A stretch of DNA of 64,000 nt from NCBI RefSeq assembly GCF_016863335.1, contig NZ_BOOR01000033.1, forward strand, positions 1-64,000, written 5' to 3'. Of this stretch, positions 17,424 through 26,722 are shown in pieces; positions within the stretch are counted from its first letter, which is position 1; each line of letters opens with the position of its first letter. The translations under genes were made by a program, and so were the position numbers. The notes beneath the pieces were generated by a model. It was not told the DNA's origin and ran no database searches. It worked only from the letters and a program-made list of their open reading frames with translations. The DNA is from Planotetraspora thailandica (GTDB taxonomy: Bacteria; Actinomycetota; Actinomycetes; Streptosporangiales; Streptosporangiaceae).

Positions 17424-18344
17424 GTGACCACGCGGCTGCTCGCAGCGGCCGCATGCCTGGTCATCGCGTTGCCTCTCGGGCTCGTCCTCGCGTTCACCGC
17501 GTTGCGCGGCTCCTTCGGCTGCGGCGCGAGCTCGGCGGGTGATATCCCGCCGGACTACCTGCGGCTGTATCAGCAGGCCGGACAGGAGTACGGCATTCCC
17601 TGGCAGGTGCTCGCCGGCATCAGCAAGGCCGAAAGCGATCACGGCCGGGGCGCGAGCGTCGGCATTCGTGACGGGGCGAACGAGGCCGGCGCGATGGGGC
17701 CGATGCAGTTCCTCGGCTCGACCTGGGCGACGTACGGCGTGGACGGTAACGGCGACGGGCGGATGGACGTCTACGATCCGGCCGATGCGATCCCATCGGC
17801 GGCTCGTTATCTCAAGGCGAGCGGTGCGCCGGGGGAGATGTATCGGGCGATCTGGCGCTACAACCACGCCGACTGGTACGTGCGCCGTGTCCTCGACTTC
17901 GCTCGCGGCTACTCCGGCTCTCCGGGAGTGGGGGAGGAGCTGTGTGCGCTTCCAGCCGCTCCGAATGCTGTCGCCTGGCGTGTCATCGCGTACACGCGGA
18001 TGCAGCTCGGCAAGCCGTACGCGTGGGGCGCGGAGGGGCCGGGGGCGTTCGACTGTTCAGGGCTGACCATGCGCGCCTACCAGTACGCCGGGATTCTGCT
18101 TCCGCGCGTCGCCGCCGACCAGTGGCGCCAGGGGCCGGTGATTGGTCGCGGTCAGGAGCAGCCGGGCGACCTGGTCTTCATGCACCCGGGTCTGGCCGGT
18201 CCCGGGCATGTCGGGATCGTCGTCGCGGCCGGTCAGATGATCCACGCGCCGCGCACCGGAGACGTCGTGCGCTACGCGTCCTATTCCGCTCGTTCTGACG
18301 TGGTCGGGTTCACCCGGCCGGCTATCACATTGGAGAAGAGATGA
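17424..18344 (+). CDS. Secreted lytic transglycosylase-NlpC/P60 peptidoglycan hydrolase
   Basis: A 306-residue exported enzyme for local wall opening during mating. The N-terminal hydrophobic segment (~5-27) is a signal anchor. An SLT-like domain (~38-150) has the catalytic-Glu context ISKAESDHG, then AMGPMQFLGSTWATYG. An NlpC/P60 domain (~185-300) has the Cys in DCSGLTMRAYQYAG and the His in GHVGIVVA, with IHAPRTGD. The same two-domain design occurs in Gram-positive conjugation loci (TcpG/Orf14 type). The start is GTG. It overlaps the next HTH gene by ATGA. Confidence 0.9.
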   Translation: MTTRLLAAAACLVIALPLGLVLAFTALRGSFGCGASSAGDIPPDYLRLYQQAGQEYGIPWQVLAGISKAESDHGRGASVGIRDGANEAGAMGPMQFLGSTWATYGVDGNGDGRMDVYDPADAIPSAARYLKASGAPGEMYRAIWRYNHADWYVRRVLDFARGYSGSPGVGEELCALPAAPNAVAWRVIAYTRMQLGKPYAWGAEGPGAFDCSGLTMRAYQYAGILLPRVAADQWRQGPVIGRGQEQPGDLVFMHPGLAGPGHVGIVVAAGQMIHAPRTGDVVRYASYSARSDVVGFTRPAITLEKR

Positions 18345-18562
18345 AGACCCTCACCTTGGGAGAACTGCAGCAACTTCCAGCGACCGTCGACCTGCTGACA
18401 GCGGCACGAGCGCTTGGGGTCGGCCGCACCAAGGCGTATGAGCTCGCGAAGAAGGGCGAATTTCCCTGCCGCATCATCCGCGTCGGCGTCGCCTACCTGG
18501 TTCCAACAGCGGAACTGCTGAAGCTTCTCGGCATGGATGTCCCATGGTCAAATCGAGACTAA
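18341..18562 (+). CDS. Excisionase-like HTH protein
   Basis: A 73-residue protein with a MerR/Xis-type HTH: LLTAARALGVGRTKAYELAKKGEFP followed by the wing CRIIRVGVAYLVPTAEL. It overlaps the wall-hydrolase gene by four bases. Small proteins of this form help excise integrative elements, but no integrase or attachment site was found within the window, so it may be a leftover from an element now fixed in place. It is followed by a converging nuclease-like gene after 54 bases. Confidence 0.75.
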   Translation: MKTLTLGELQQLPATVDLLTAARALGVGRTKAYELAKKGEFPCRIIRVGVAYLVPTAELLKLLGMDVPWSNRD

Positions 18563-18616
18563 GCACCCGTACTTATCGTCCGAATCGACGGCCGGAGAGG
18601 GGCGTCGACCGCATGA

Positions 18617-19600
18617 TCAGCAGACGGGTTTCCGGTATCGGGAGAGGCGCAGCTCGTACCCGGAGTCCTGGCCCGAGATGGTGAGTGCGGTGCCGCCGCT
18701 GGTCGTCGCGTTCCACAGCCAGGGCAGCACATGGCGGGTAGGGGATCCGTCTGGCAGGGCGCAGATGGCCTCGCGTAGCGACAGGCGGAGTTGCTGTAGG
18801 TCTTCCAGGGTGGTCGCCGAGTGGTTTAGCACGCGTTGCTGCGTGTCGCGGCCAGTTGCTTCGGCCAGTGCCATCGCCTCACTGAACGGATCGGCGGTCG
18901 TCTGGTTGTCGGCGGTTACGACGCTGGCTTCGACGCCTGGTAGTTGGTGATCGAGTTGTGTAGCGCGCCAAGCGGGCCAATCGGTTCCGATGCTGTCCAG
19001 CCCCGCCAGCAGGCCCTCGACGGTCCGCCGCTCGGTGTCATCGCCGTTCCCCCATACGTCGACGATCAAAGCGGAGACTTGAGCCCACGTGAGGTGAGCG
19101 AATCGCATCCGCTCCAGGGCGGCTGGTGCCGTGAGCGGCATCGGCGGAGTCAGGTAGGTGAGATCGATGCGGTTGGAGGCGTAGTGGTGGTCGGCGAGCA
19201 TGAAGTAGCCGGACAGCTGTCCTCGGCGATGGCTTGAGATTTCGGTTTTCAGCTCGATCATCCATAACCGATGGTTCCAGAGCACGGCGTAGTCAGGGGC
19301 TCCGCCCTGCTCATTGTCATGCCGTCGTGGCAGGTCGAACTCGTCGACGAATATCGGCTGTGTGCCCCATCCCCCAGCGCCGAACGACAGCGCGTCCAAC
19401 TCCTGGAGAAACCGGCCACCCCTCTCCGAAGGGCTGTTGCGGCTATTCCATCGCGGATAGGGGCCGCCGAGGATCAGCATCGTCAGCAGCCGCTGGCAGT
19501 ATTCCTCCCGGCCAAGCCGCAGACGCCCCAACAGATGCAGAGGATCTTCGATCGTCACGACTGCAACGCTCTCATGGCCACTGCCCCGGTGCACAGCCAC
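18617..19600 (-). CDS. Predicted PD-(D/E)XK-type nuclease
   Basis: A 327-residue protein (or 314 if GTG at 19558 is used; VTIEDPLHLLG then begins the chain). Residues ~100-120 read APDYAVLWNH...MIELKTE, the Asp ... Glu-Leu-Lys spacing of PD-(D/E)XK nucleases, following a polar Gly-rich lead. The rest is mostly helical with no other motif. It lies 104 bases downstream of, and on the same strand as, the helicase-Vsr-Lsr2 gene, suggesting a two-gene cassette. The catalytic assignment rests on the short motif only. Confidence 0.6.
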   Translation of the reverse strand: MAVHRGSGHESVAVVTIEDPLHLLGRLRLGREEYCQRLLTMLILGGPYPRWNSRNSPSERGGRFLQELDALSFGAGGWGTQPIFVDEFDLPRRHDNEQGGAPDYAVLWNHRLWMIELKTEISSHRRGQLSGYFMLADHHYASNRIDLTYLTPPMPLTAPAALERMRFAHLTWAQVSALIVDVWGNGDDTERRTVEGLLAGLDSIGTDWPAWRATQLDHQLPGVEASVVTADNQTTADPFSEAMALAEATGRDTQQRVLNHSATTLEDLQQLRLSLREAICALPDGSPTRHVLPWLWNATTSGGTALTISGQDSGYELRLSRYRKPVC

Positions 19601-19704
19601 CGGTGCGCGTTGCGAAGTGCCCGCTCAAGCGTCGGTGAGCCTGGTCGAGCTGCGGTGCGCCAGACGATCGCACCGCAGCGCCGCTAGTCATTTGTGATGT
19701 TTCT

Positions 19705-22700
19705 TCAGTTCATCCGATGTGCTTGGTGGTATGCCTCTACCACGTCCTCCGGGAGACGGCCTCGCTCGCCGACGTTGTAGCCGTTTCGGCGGGCCCAGGT
19801 GCGGATCTGCGCATTCGGCGCGGTCATCGTCGTTGACCGCACCTTCACGACCTGCTCTTCGTGAGCGGCTTGCCTTGTGGTGCTTCGCCATGCCAGGGGC
19901 GGCGTGGTGGTTTCTTCCAAGTCGTGTGAATCGCCGTCTTCCAGACCGTCCCACCCGTCCTTTGCCGAGAGGGTCACCGCGCTCCAGGAGTTATCCGTTT
20001 CAGCCTCGCTTGCCTGTGTGACCTCGCCGGGCTGGATGCCGCGCCGAGCGAGTTCGGTCCACAGTGGCTCGAGCGCCGCCTCCGGGTCGAAGTAGAACTC
20101 GCTTTCTCGCACACGCCAGAACCGCCAGCCCGCCCGTTTGAGCTCCCGCTCGCGGTCGAGGTCGGCCTCGCGCTGCTCGGGTGTGCCGTGCCAGTTGTCG
20201 CCGTCGCATTCCACCGCGAGGCGTCCCTGCGCCCCGCTGACGACGAGGTCGATTCGGCGGCCGTTGACTTCGACTTGCGGAACCGCGTGGTATCCACGCT
20301 CACGGATGCGCAGAAATACCCGCTGCTCGAAGAGCGAGTCGAAATCGCGGTGCGGTTCGTCGGGGGTGACGTCAGACAGCGGTTGCGGCCCCAGGGCCGC
20401 CGGCGGGTTCAGCATGTAGGCGAGCAGCGAACGCCGCAGGCAGACGGGGGAAAGCAGGTCAGGACTGACCGAGTGGAACAGCCACATCTGATCCTTGGCC
20501 CGGCTGGCCGCGACGTTGAATCGACGCTGCCACTCCGTGCTAGTCACCGCCGACCGCTTTTCAGCGATCACCATGGAAAGGAAGACGACGTCGCGCTCGT
20601 CACCCTGGAAGTCGGGTGGTGTGCCCACCCGCAGCCGTCGCTTTTCCCAGTCCTTCGGGTCGAGCTGGTCGAGCAGCATGCCATGGATGAGTTGCACTTG
20701 TCCTGTGCCCTGCAGTACGACGACGCCAAAGGTCTTGTCGTCGTAGGTCGGGTCGGCCATGCATTCCTTGATCTGCTCGACGATGGCCTCGGCCTCCACG
20801 GCGTTCCGCAGACGGGTGGTCGTTCCCTCGGTGCTGGCACCAAGAACGCGCTCGACCTTGAGCGGTGGGAGCCTATCGGCGCCGAACTGCCGCAGCGGCA
20901 CCAGCGGCTCGTCGGCGTAGAACTGCCGGGAGGAGAAGTCGATGATCTCCGGCATGCACCGGAAATGCTCCTTGAGGCGCAGCACCGATCCAAACCGTGT
21001 GGCCAGCAGGTCGAACATGCTCGACTTCGGGGTGAAGGCGTCCCGCAGGTAGGCCGGCATGTCAGGCATGTAAGTCGCGAGCTTGGCGAAGATGGGCTCG
21101 AGCTCCCCGTGACTGACGATTGAGGGCGCGCATTGTTTGTCGTCGCCGACGACGATCACGCGTGGTGCCAGCCACAGAAGGAACAGAGCTTCGATACTTG
21201 CCTGGCTTGCTTCGTCCACGATGACGACGTCGAAGGAGTCGCGGGCCGCCGGAATCGTCTCCAGCACCTGCTGGATCGGCATGATCCATGCTGGTACGGC
21301 ATCGCGGGCGTGTGCCATTGCCTCTCGCGCGAGTCCCTGATACTTGGCGGCGTACCGCCCTGTTCCCTTGCCCAGCTTGGAGATGTGGTCCTGGTAGGCG
21401 CGCAGCGCCGTCGTCTGCCGGGAGTTCATCCGGCTCAGCGCCGCATCCCACGCCTGTTCGGCGGCGAGTTCGGCGGTGAGCCGCATCTGACGGGCGGTCG
21501 CCGCCTCGAGCTCGGACTCCAGCCGCTGCTCCAGGCCGGGCTGCCTCTGCTCCGTGAAGAACGTCTGCGCTTTCGCCCAAGCCCAGGCGCGCTCCCACGC
21601 CGAGAACTGCGGCTGCCACGTCTTGGCCTCGGCCAGCACCTTGAGCAGGGCCGGGTGGACAGCCCGGACCCGGGCCGCCAGCTCATCGCAGCGTCTCTGC
21701 TCAGTGAGCTCCCGGTGGGCGGTTGCCAGTGCGGCCTGGCAGAGCTGGTAGGTGTCGCCCTCGCGGACGGCCACCGCTCGGACGGCCTCGGTCAGTTCGG
21801 GAGCGGGGGTACCGAGCCGGGCCTGGTAGTCGAGGGTGGCGTGCAATTCCTCAAGAGTTGCGGTCGCCTTCTCTGCGTCGAGGCGGAGCCGTACGGCGCG
21901 CAGGGCGGACGTGTAGGACCACCAGTCGGTGGGCGTGCGGAGATTGATGTGCACCCCCGACCCGGCGAGCAGACGGACCGTTTCGGTGACAGCGACCGTG
22001 ATATGTCGCACCACCGCGAGCCTGTCGAAGGCGTCGCCCAGCTGTGCCGCGATGACCTCCAACGGCTGATCCGGCGGAAATTCGACGCCCACCAGCAGCC
22101 AGCCACGCCGCAGTGTGTCCGAGACTTGCCGTCCTTCCACGTCGGCTATGACGATTTCCAGCAGTTCGGCATTGGTGGGGGAGATGCCGTCGACCGACAC
22201 GGCGTCCAGGAATGGCTCTGCCGCCTTCTGCGCGGATGGCCGGAACGGGCCCCGCTTGAGCCGGTTCCCTGCAGCGAGGTGGTCACGCAGCGTCCGAATG
22301 GCCTCCCGGTACGCGCTCACCGTGGCGGGGTCGTCTAGAGGCGGATGGGTGACCGCCCGGAAGGCGATGCGCTCGATGGTCTCCCGCAGCACGGTGAGCC
22401 GGGTGGCGTGGGCGGCGATCTGCTCCCAAAGGGCGGCCCCCCGGCCGGCGAGGCCGTCGGCGAGAGCGCGCACGGCCCAGTCGTCGGGGGACCAGTCGCC
22501 GGCGTTCTCGGGGAGGCCGAGCCGGTGAAGGTTTGCCGCGACAGCGGACGCGATCTCCTCCAGCTGTGCGACGAGCGTGGGCTGAAGGTGGTCGAGCCGC
22601 GTGGAGATGTCGGTCTGTGCCTGCCGAGCCAGGGACTGCGCAGCGATCTCATCCGCGATCAGTGCCTTGACCTGCTCAGCGGTGGGTAGCGTGGCGACAT

Positions 22701-24444
22701 CAGGGATGCGTTGGGCGGGCCGGGCCCTCCGCTGCGGCGTTTCGCCGGCGAGTAACTCGACGAGCTCCGCCGCATCACCGACCGTAATAGGCGGCGTGGG
22801 AGGCGCCGTGTTCGGCATCGGCACCGGCATCCACGAACACTTGGGCTCGTTACGTCTCAGGCGGCGGGCGATCTCGGAGAGTGTGCCCTGGTAGCCAGGG
22901 GCGATCTCGGGGTGGGAGTAAGTCTCCGACTCACGCAGCGCACGAATCCGCTCGGTCAGCTCGACGGTCGTACGGCGCGCCGATTCCAGCTCATTTCGCT
23001 TGTCGTTGATGCGCCTGCTCTGCAGTCTCGAGTCATACGAGGAGAACCTGTTGGACAGAGCCTTGACGCCGCCCTCCAACTCGGTGGAACCGCCACGACC
23101 CAGGTCGGTCATCGACACGCAGAGGCCGGTGATTTCCTGGGGCAATTTATCGCGGAGCACCCGCAGCGCCTGGGCCTTCTGGCTGGTGACCAGGACACGC
23201 TGGCCTTGTGCGAGCAGCGCCGACAGCAGGTTGGCGATGCTGTGCGTCTTGCCGGTGCCCGGCGGGCCCTGCACGACGACGCCGTTGTCCTTGCCCAATC
23301 GGGTCATGATCTGGCGCTGTTCGGGGTTGGCCGGCAGCGGGAATAGAGGGTCCTGCCCGAGCGCGTCTTCGCGGGCCCCACCCTGTTCGCGCAGAAACGC
23401 CATGCGCTCGGCCTGCTCCAGCGGCTGGACGAGCTGAGCGAGCCCGAGGGGCGCCTGGCCGTCCTGCCCGGTCAGCGTCTCCAGCATCTTGTCGTAGTAG
23501 GCGATCAGTGCTCCCTGGTCCCGCTTGCGCAGCACCAGCGCCGGAGCGAGCCGTATCTCCGCGAGCTTGCCGGTCTTTTCCGCGGGGGCCCAGTCGTGCC
23601 GGTAGACGGTCTGTGATTCCAGCCCCCGGTCGCACCAGGCCTGCAGCAAGTCGGCGACGGAGTTCTGCAGGGCAACACCCTCGCCCTCCCGGGCACGTTG
23701 GCGAAGCCGATCGGTGCGCTTGGGCGAGAATTCGGGCAGATCGGCGAGGAGTTCGCGATCCTGCAGGACGGCGGAGGTGTCACCCAGCACCACATCCACG
23801 CGCTCGGAGTCGGCGTCCACGTACAGGTGCACGCGGGTAACGAGCAGATGGTTGCGGACCCGCGTGCCATCGGCAGCAGTCCAGGAAAGCAGTCCAGTCG
23901 CGAGCACCAGCTCCCACTCGTCGTCCATCTGCGCCAACTGGTTGGCGATGGAGTAGAGATCGCGGTGCCAGCGTCGCTGGCGGACGCGCTCGCGCTCCAG
24001 ATCGGCCCAAGCCTGCCAGCCGGGCAGCCACCTGTCGTACGCCTTCACGATTTCGGGCCGGTCGTCCGTGGTCTCTGGCCGCCACGACACGGTGCCGTCC
24101 TCGCGGGTCTCCTGAACGCGATCCGGGCCGGTCTGCGACAGCTCCGGAGCCAGCCGCTCAGCATCGGCGACCTCCTGTGGCTTCAACCAATCGTTCAGTT
24201 CGTTGGGTGGAGCAGGCGGTGGGATGGGCCGGACGTATTCGACGGTGAGAAGCACCTCGCCCAGACCTGCCTCGGCTCGCGCCGCAACCTCTTTAGGCAG
24301 GTCGGCCAGCCAGAGCACCTGTCCGTGCCTGTCGACCTCCCGTACGGGCGTGCGCCGCGCGGAGGCCAGGTTGCGGAGGAACTCGACCAAACGGGTCGTG
24401 GAACCGATCAGCTGGGGGTCGCGCGCACGCGATGCCACGCTCAT
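19705..24444 (-). CDS. SF1 (Dna2/Upf1-like) helicase with Vsr-like nuclease and Lsr2-type DNA-binding tail
   Basis: A 1579-residue protein. The N-terminal ~370 residues are unassigned. The SF1B helicase starts at GPPGTGKTHSIANLL (~393), is split by a long helical insertion (~450-1050), and resumes with VIVDEASQAS (~1076), VGDDKQCAPS (~1095), DFQGDERDVVFLS and NVAASRAKDQMW (~1316). Residues ~1375-1480 form a Vsr/MTES_1575-type nuclease: a conserved Asp in IDLVV and VECDGDNWHGTPEQRE. The last ~35 residues, IRTWARRNGYNVGERGRLPE and on, match the Lsr2 C-terminal domain with its minor-groove RGR element. COG1112-type helicases with Vsr domains (e.g. Hhe-like) are anti-phage; the Lsr2 tail suggests targeting AT-rich foreign DNA. 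Confidence 0.82.
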   Translation of the reverse strand: MSVASRARDPQLIGSTTRLVEFLRNLASARRTPVREVDRHGQVLWLADLPKEVAARAEAGLGEVLLTVEYVRPIPPPAPPNELNDWLKPQEVADAERLAPELSQTGPDRVQETREDGTVSWRPETTDDRPEIVKAYDRWLPGWQAWADLERERVRQRRWHRDLYSIANQLAQMDDEWELVLATGLLSWTAADGTRVRNHLLVTRVHLYVDADSERVDVVLGDTSAVLQDRELLADLPEFSPKRTDRLRQRAREGEGVALQNSVADLLQAWCDRGLESQTVYRHDWAPAEKTGKLAEIRLAPALVLRKRDQGALIAYYDKMLETLTGQDGQAPLGLAQLVQPLEQAERMAFLREQGGAREDALGQDPLFPLPANPEQRQIMTRLGKDNGVVVQGPPGTGKTHSIANLLSALLAQGQRVLVTSQKAQALRVLRDKLPQEITGLCVSMTDLGRGGSTELEGGVKALSNRFSSYDSRLQSRRINDKRNELESARRTTVELTERIRALRESETYSHPEIAPGYQGTLSEIARRLRRNEPKCSWMPVPMPNTAPPTPPITVGDAAELVELLAGETPQRRARPAQRIPDVATLPTAEQVKALIADEIAAQSLARQAQTDISTRLDHLQPTLVAQLEEIASAVAANLHRLGLPENAGDWSPDDWAVRALADGLAGRGAALWEQIAAHATRLTVLRETIERIAFRAVTHPPLDDPATVSAYREAIRTLRDHLAAGNRLKRGPFRPSAQKAAEPFLDAVSVDGISPTNAELLEIVIADVEGRQVSDTLRRGWLLVGVEFPPDQPLEVIAAQLGDAFDRLAVVRHITVAVTETVRLLAGSGVHINLRTPTDWWSYTSALRAVRLRLDAEKATATLEELHATLDYQARLGTPAPELTEAVRAVAVREGDTYQLCQAALATAHRELTEQRRCDELAARVRAVHPALLKVLAEAKTWQPQFSAWERAWAWAKAQTFFTEQRQPGLEQRLESELEAATARQMRLTAELAAEQAWDAALSRMNSRQTTALRAYQDHISKLGKGTGRYAAKYQGLAREAMAHARDAVPAWIMPIQQVLETIPAARDSFDVVIVDEASQASIEALFLLWLAPRVIVVGDDKQCAPSIVSHGELEPIFAKLATYMPDMPAYLRDAFTPKSSMFDLLATRFGSVLRLKEHFRCMPEIIDFSSRQFYADEPLVPLRQFGADRLPPLKVERVLGASTEGTTTRLRNAVEAEAIVEQIKECMADPTYDDKTFGVVVLQGTGQVQLIHGMLLDQLDPKDWEKRRLRVGTPPDFQGDERDVVFLSMVIAEKRSAVTSTEWQRRFNVAASRAKDQMWLFHSVSPDLLSPVCLRRSLLAYMLNPPAALGPQPLSDVTPDEPHRDFDSLFEQRVFLRIRERGYHAVPQVEVNGRRIDLVVSGAQGRLAVECDGDNWHGTPEQREADLDRERELKRAGWRFWRVRESEFYFDPEAALEPLWTELARRGIQPGEVTQASEAETDNSWSAVTLSAKDGWDGLEDGDSHDLEETTTPPLAWRSTTRQAAHEEQVVKVRSTTMTAPNAQIRTWARRNGYNVGERGRLPEDVVEAYHQAHRMN

Positions 24445-24680
24445 GAAGGGTGGTCCTCCTTCGACGGCAGGGGGAGTGGGGGCTCTCGCCGTTGGGGGTG
24501 CGAGGATTGTCTGTGAACAGAGCTTACAACAAGAAGTTCCGTTGACTCATATCAATGCCTGCCTGTGCGCGATCGGCGATTATGCGGCGAGAGCTGGTGC
24601 GCTGTCCTTCCAACCGCGCAGCCTCATGCGGATGCCGATTTCGCGCCTTCGCGGTGAGGGGCCGCGACGTTGACATCGCA

Positions 24681-24950
24681 TCAATTAGTGCAGCCTTGGG
24701 CCGGTGCCGAGTTCGGTAGGTCGGCAATCAGGGCGAGGACGCCGGTGGCAGGGTCATGGACCCAGCGGCCGCCGAGCGAGCCGAACTGCGGCAGGTTGTT
24801 TAGATAGTCGCAAAACTCCCATGTGGCGGGGCCGTCGGGTACGTGGTGTGCCAGGCGGGTCTCGACGCGTAGCACCGATTCCCAGGCTTTGGTGTCTCGG
24901 AGCGTCAGCCACACGCCGAGTTCACCGGCGACGGAGCCGATGCCGCCGGG
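24681..24950 (-). pseudogene. Fragment of an unrecognised protein
   Basis: A coding-like frame of ~89 residues ends at 24681 and includes LRVETRLAHH, WEFCDYLNNLPQFGSLGGRW and VHDPATGVLALIADLP. It is preceded by an in-frame TAG (24951-24953) and has no clear ribosome binding site; the best internal start would be GTG at 24914. It looks like the 3' end of a gene whose 5' part was lost. The family is not recognised. Nothing else convincing lies between it and the terminator-like hairpin at 25185. Confidence 0.4.
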
Positions 24951-25184
24951 CTACTCAACTGTCCACTCGGGCTCGACCCCCCAACGCGGTGACGACACGC
25001 CGTGGCAGGTCGCAAGAGCGTCGGATCCGGGCATGACAAGCACCTCCGGGGTGTCTTGGACCCCGGTATGCCACACCCCGGTGATCCGCGGTTCCCCGCG
25101 CATCTCGCGCGGGGCTGGCGTCACCCGGGGCACCCGCAGCGGGCGGGATGCCGTCGTGCAACGCCTCCGGATGCCGGTCGGCGC

Positions 25185-25209
25185 GCCGTACCCGGAATTG
25201 GGGTACGGC
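25185..25209 (-). terminator. Hairpin downstream of the paralogue operon
   Basis: GCCGTACCC and GGGTACGGC form a perfect nine-base stem around a seven-base loop, about 70 bases past the stop of the 25280 gene. There is no U-run, as often in actinobacteria. A second structure upstream on the plus strand, CCGGGGTGT (25046-25054) with ACACCCCGG (25073-25081), competes with a nested CCGGGG/CCCCGG hairpin. The stretch 24954-25279 is probably non-coding. Confidence 0.6.
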
Positions 25210-25279
25210 TGACGCCGTTGGTCGGTGGCATCGCGTGGTCGACGCATGTGCGGTCCCTTCCTGGCGAGGCTCTCGTCGT

Positions 25280-26722
25280 TCAGCCGCACGAGTTTGGCTC
25301 GGTTGGGGTCGGTGGTGACTCATCGTGTCCATCAGGGTGCGGTCGCCCCAGGGCAGCCAGGAAGCGGACGCCTTCGGCGTCGTGGAGGTCAAAGTTGATC
25401 TCTGGAGTGTTGACGTCGTACCACTTCTCGTCGTCCCCCAGATTGGTCGCGATCTCGGGATCTTCGCCCCAGGCGTGGCCGGCGAACCGGTCCTCTTCAC
25501 CGCGGACGGCGGCCAGGATGCGGTCGCGGAACCTGTACGGGAGATGTGAGGCAGCGAATTCGGGGAGGGGAGTGCGGGAGAGGGTCATCTCCCGATCCCA
25601 TGCCTCGTCGGAGTAGTCCTCCCACGCGATGTTGAGCCCGGGCCGGATCTCCGCGATGGCCTCGAAACCCCTTCCGCTGGAGTAGCCGCCGCCGTCGTAG
25701 TCGTAGGACACGGAGATGAATGTGCGGTTGGTGACAGGGGAGGGGACGCGGTAACGGCGTTCCACCGGAACGAGCGCCCAGTCATCGTCAACCTGGGCGG
25801 CGAAGTGGGGGACCCCGTTGATCCGGAACATCACAGGAACCAGGTTGCTGTCCAGCGGGCCGAGTAGATTCTGCTCCTCGTCGGTGAAGAAATCCTCGTT
25901 CAGCCAGCCGGCCAGATCGCGGTCGACATCGGCACTGAATCGGATCGCGTCGGCGACCGCGAACGGGGCATCGGTGGTGATGTCCACCGCCGCGTGCGGG
26001 TCGAACGTGAACAGGTCGGGGACAGCGCGGACGGCGAGGGCCAGCGGGTCGTCGCCCGCACCGAGCCGACCCAGCGCGGTGACGGTCTGCGTGCCGTCCT
26101 CCCCAATCTTGATCAGCTTCAGTTTCTCGTCGCGGACGCGTAGAGCGCACTCGCCGGCGCCTGCGACGTGGATGGTGAGGAACGAGTCGAGCGGCAGGGC
26201 GGAGACCTGCTCATTCCAGTTCTCCTCGAACAGTTCCGGGCCGTGGTAGGTCGCGATCAGCTGCCACGGCTCACCTTGTCCTTCTTCAAAAACTTCTGGC
26301 GGTACGGCGGCCAGCGCGTGGGGCTTGGGGCGGCCGTACTGGCGGCACATGAACGCTCGCTGGCCGTCATCGAGGCGGGTGTAGAAGGCCAGGCCGTGTT
26401 GACGGCCCCCGAGGCGGTCGTAGAGGGTCTCGGCGTGCCAGTTTCCGGCGTGCAGGGAGGCGATCAGCAGGAACAGCCGCGCGCGCCGCCTGTTGAGAGT
26501 CTGCACGGCAGGCCAGGGAAACTCTCTGTTCCACCTCACGTTGTAGGCGTGGACGAGACCGTCGAAGTCGTACGTGTCCTTGGGCTCGAGTTCCTCGTCA
26601 TCGTCCTCGGCACCCTCGACCAGGTCATCTGGGTCTTCTGGCAGTTCTTCCGGTGCATCAGGGACGTGATTCGCCTCGGTGATGTCCATCGTGCTTTGCC
26701 CTTTGCCTTCAGAATCCGTCAT
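25280..26722 (-). CDS. Unknown acidic protein, paralogue of the upstream gene
   Basis: A 480-residue acidic protein without signal peptide or membrane segments. The start ATG at 26722 overlaps the previous gene's stop, so both are made together. A Glu/Asp-rich segment (~20-45) is followed by an Arg-rich helix NRRRARLFLLIASLH. The second half resembles the neighbour: DPLALAVRAVPDLFTFD against DPLAVALDHVPDLLTFP, VDDDWALVP against VDGRWILVP, and SYDYDGG against SYGFDGG. No family recognised. A tandem duplication with divergence is the simplest origin. Confidence 0.68.
   Translation of the reverse strand: MTDSEGKGQSTMDITEANHVPDAPEELPEDPDDLVEGAEDDDEELEPKDTYDFDGLVHAYNVRWNREFPWPAVQTLNRRRARLFLLIASLHAGNWHAETLYDRLGGRQHGLAFYTRLDDGQRAFMCRQYGRPKPHALAAVPPEVFEEGQGEPWQLIATYHGPELFEENWNEQVSALPLDSFLTIHVAGAGECALRVRDEKLKLIKIGEDGTQTVTALGRLGAGDDPLALAVRAVPDLFTFDPHAAVDITTDAPFAVADAIRFSADVDRDLAGWLNEDFFTDEEQNLLGPLDSNLVPVMFRINGVPHFAAQVDDDWALVPVERRYRVPSPVTNRTFISVSYDYDGGGYSSGRGFEAIAEIRPGLNIAWEDYSDEAWDREMTLSRTPLPEFAASHLPYRFRDRILAAVRGEEDRFAGHAWGEDPEIATNLGDDEKWYDVNTPEINFDLHDAEGVRFLAALGRPHPDGHDESPPTPTEPNSCG

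Noticed and set aside
24951-25289. Minus-strand frame in phase with the fragment at 24681, as if one gene were split by TAG
   Set aside because: The stretch holds two competing hairpins and a terminator-like stem and its translation is low-complexity, so it is more likely non-coding; only the 24681-24950 part looks like protein.
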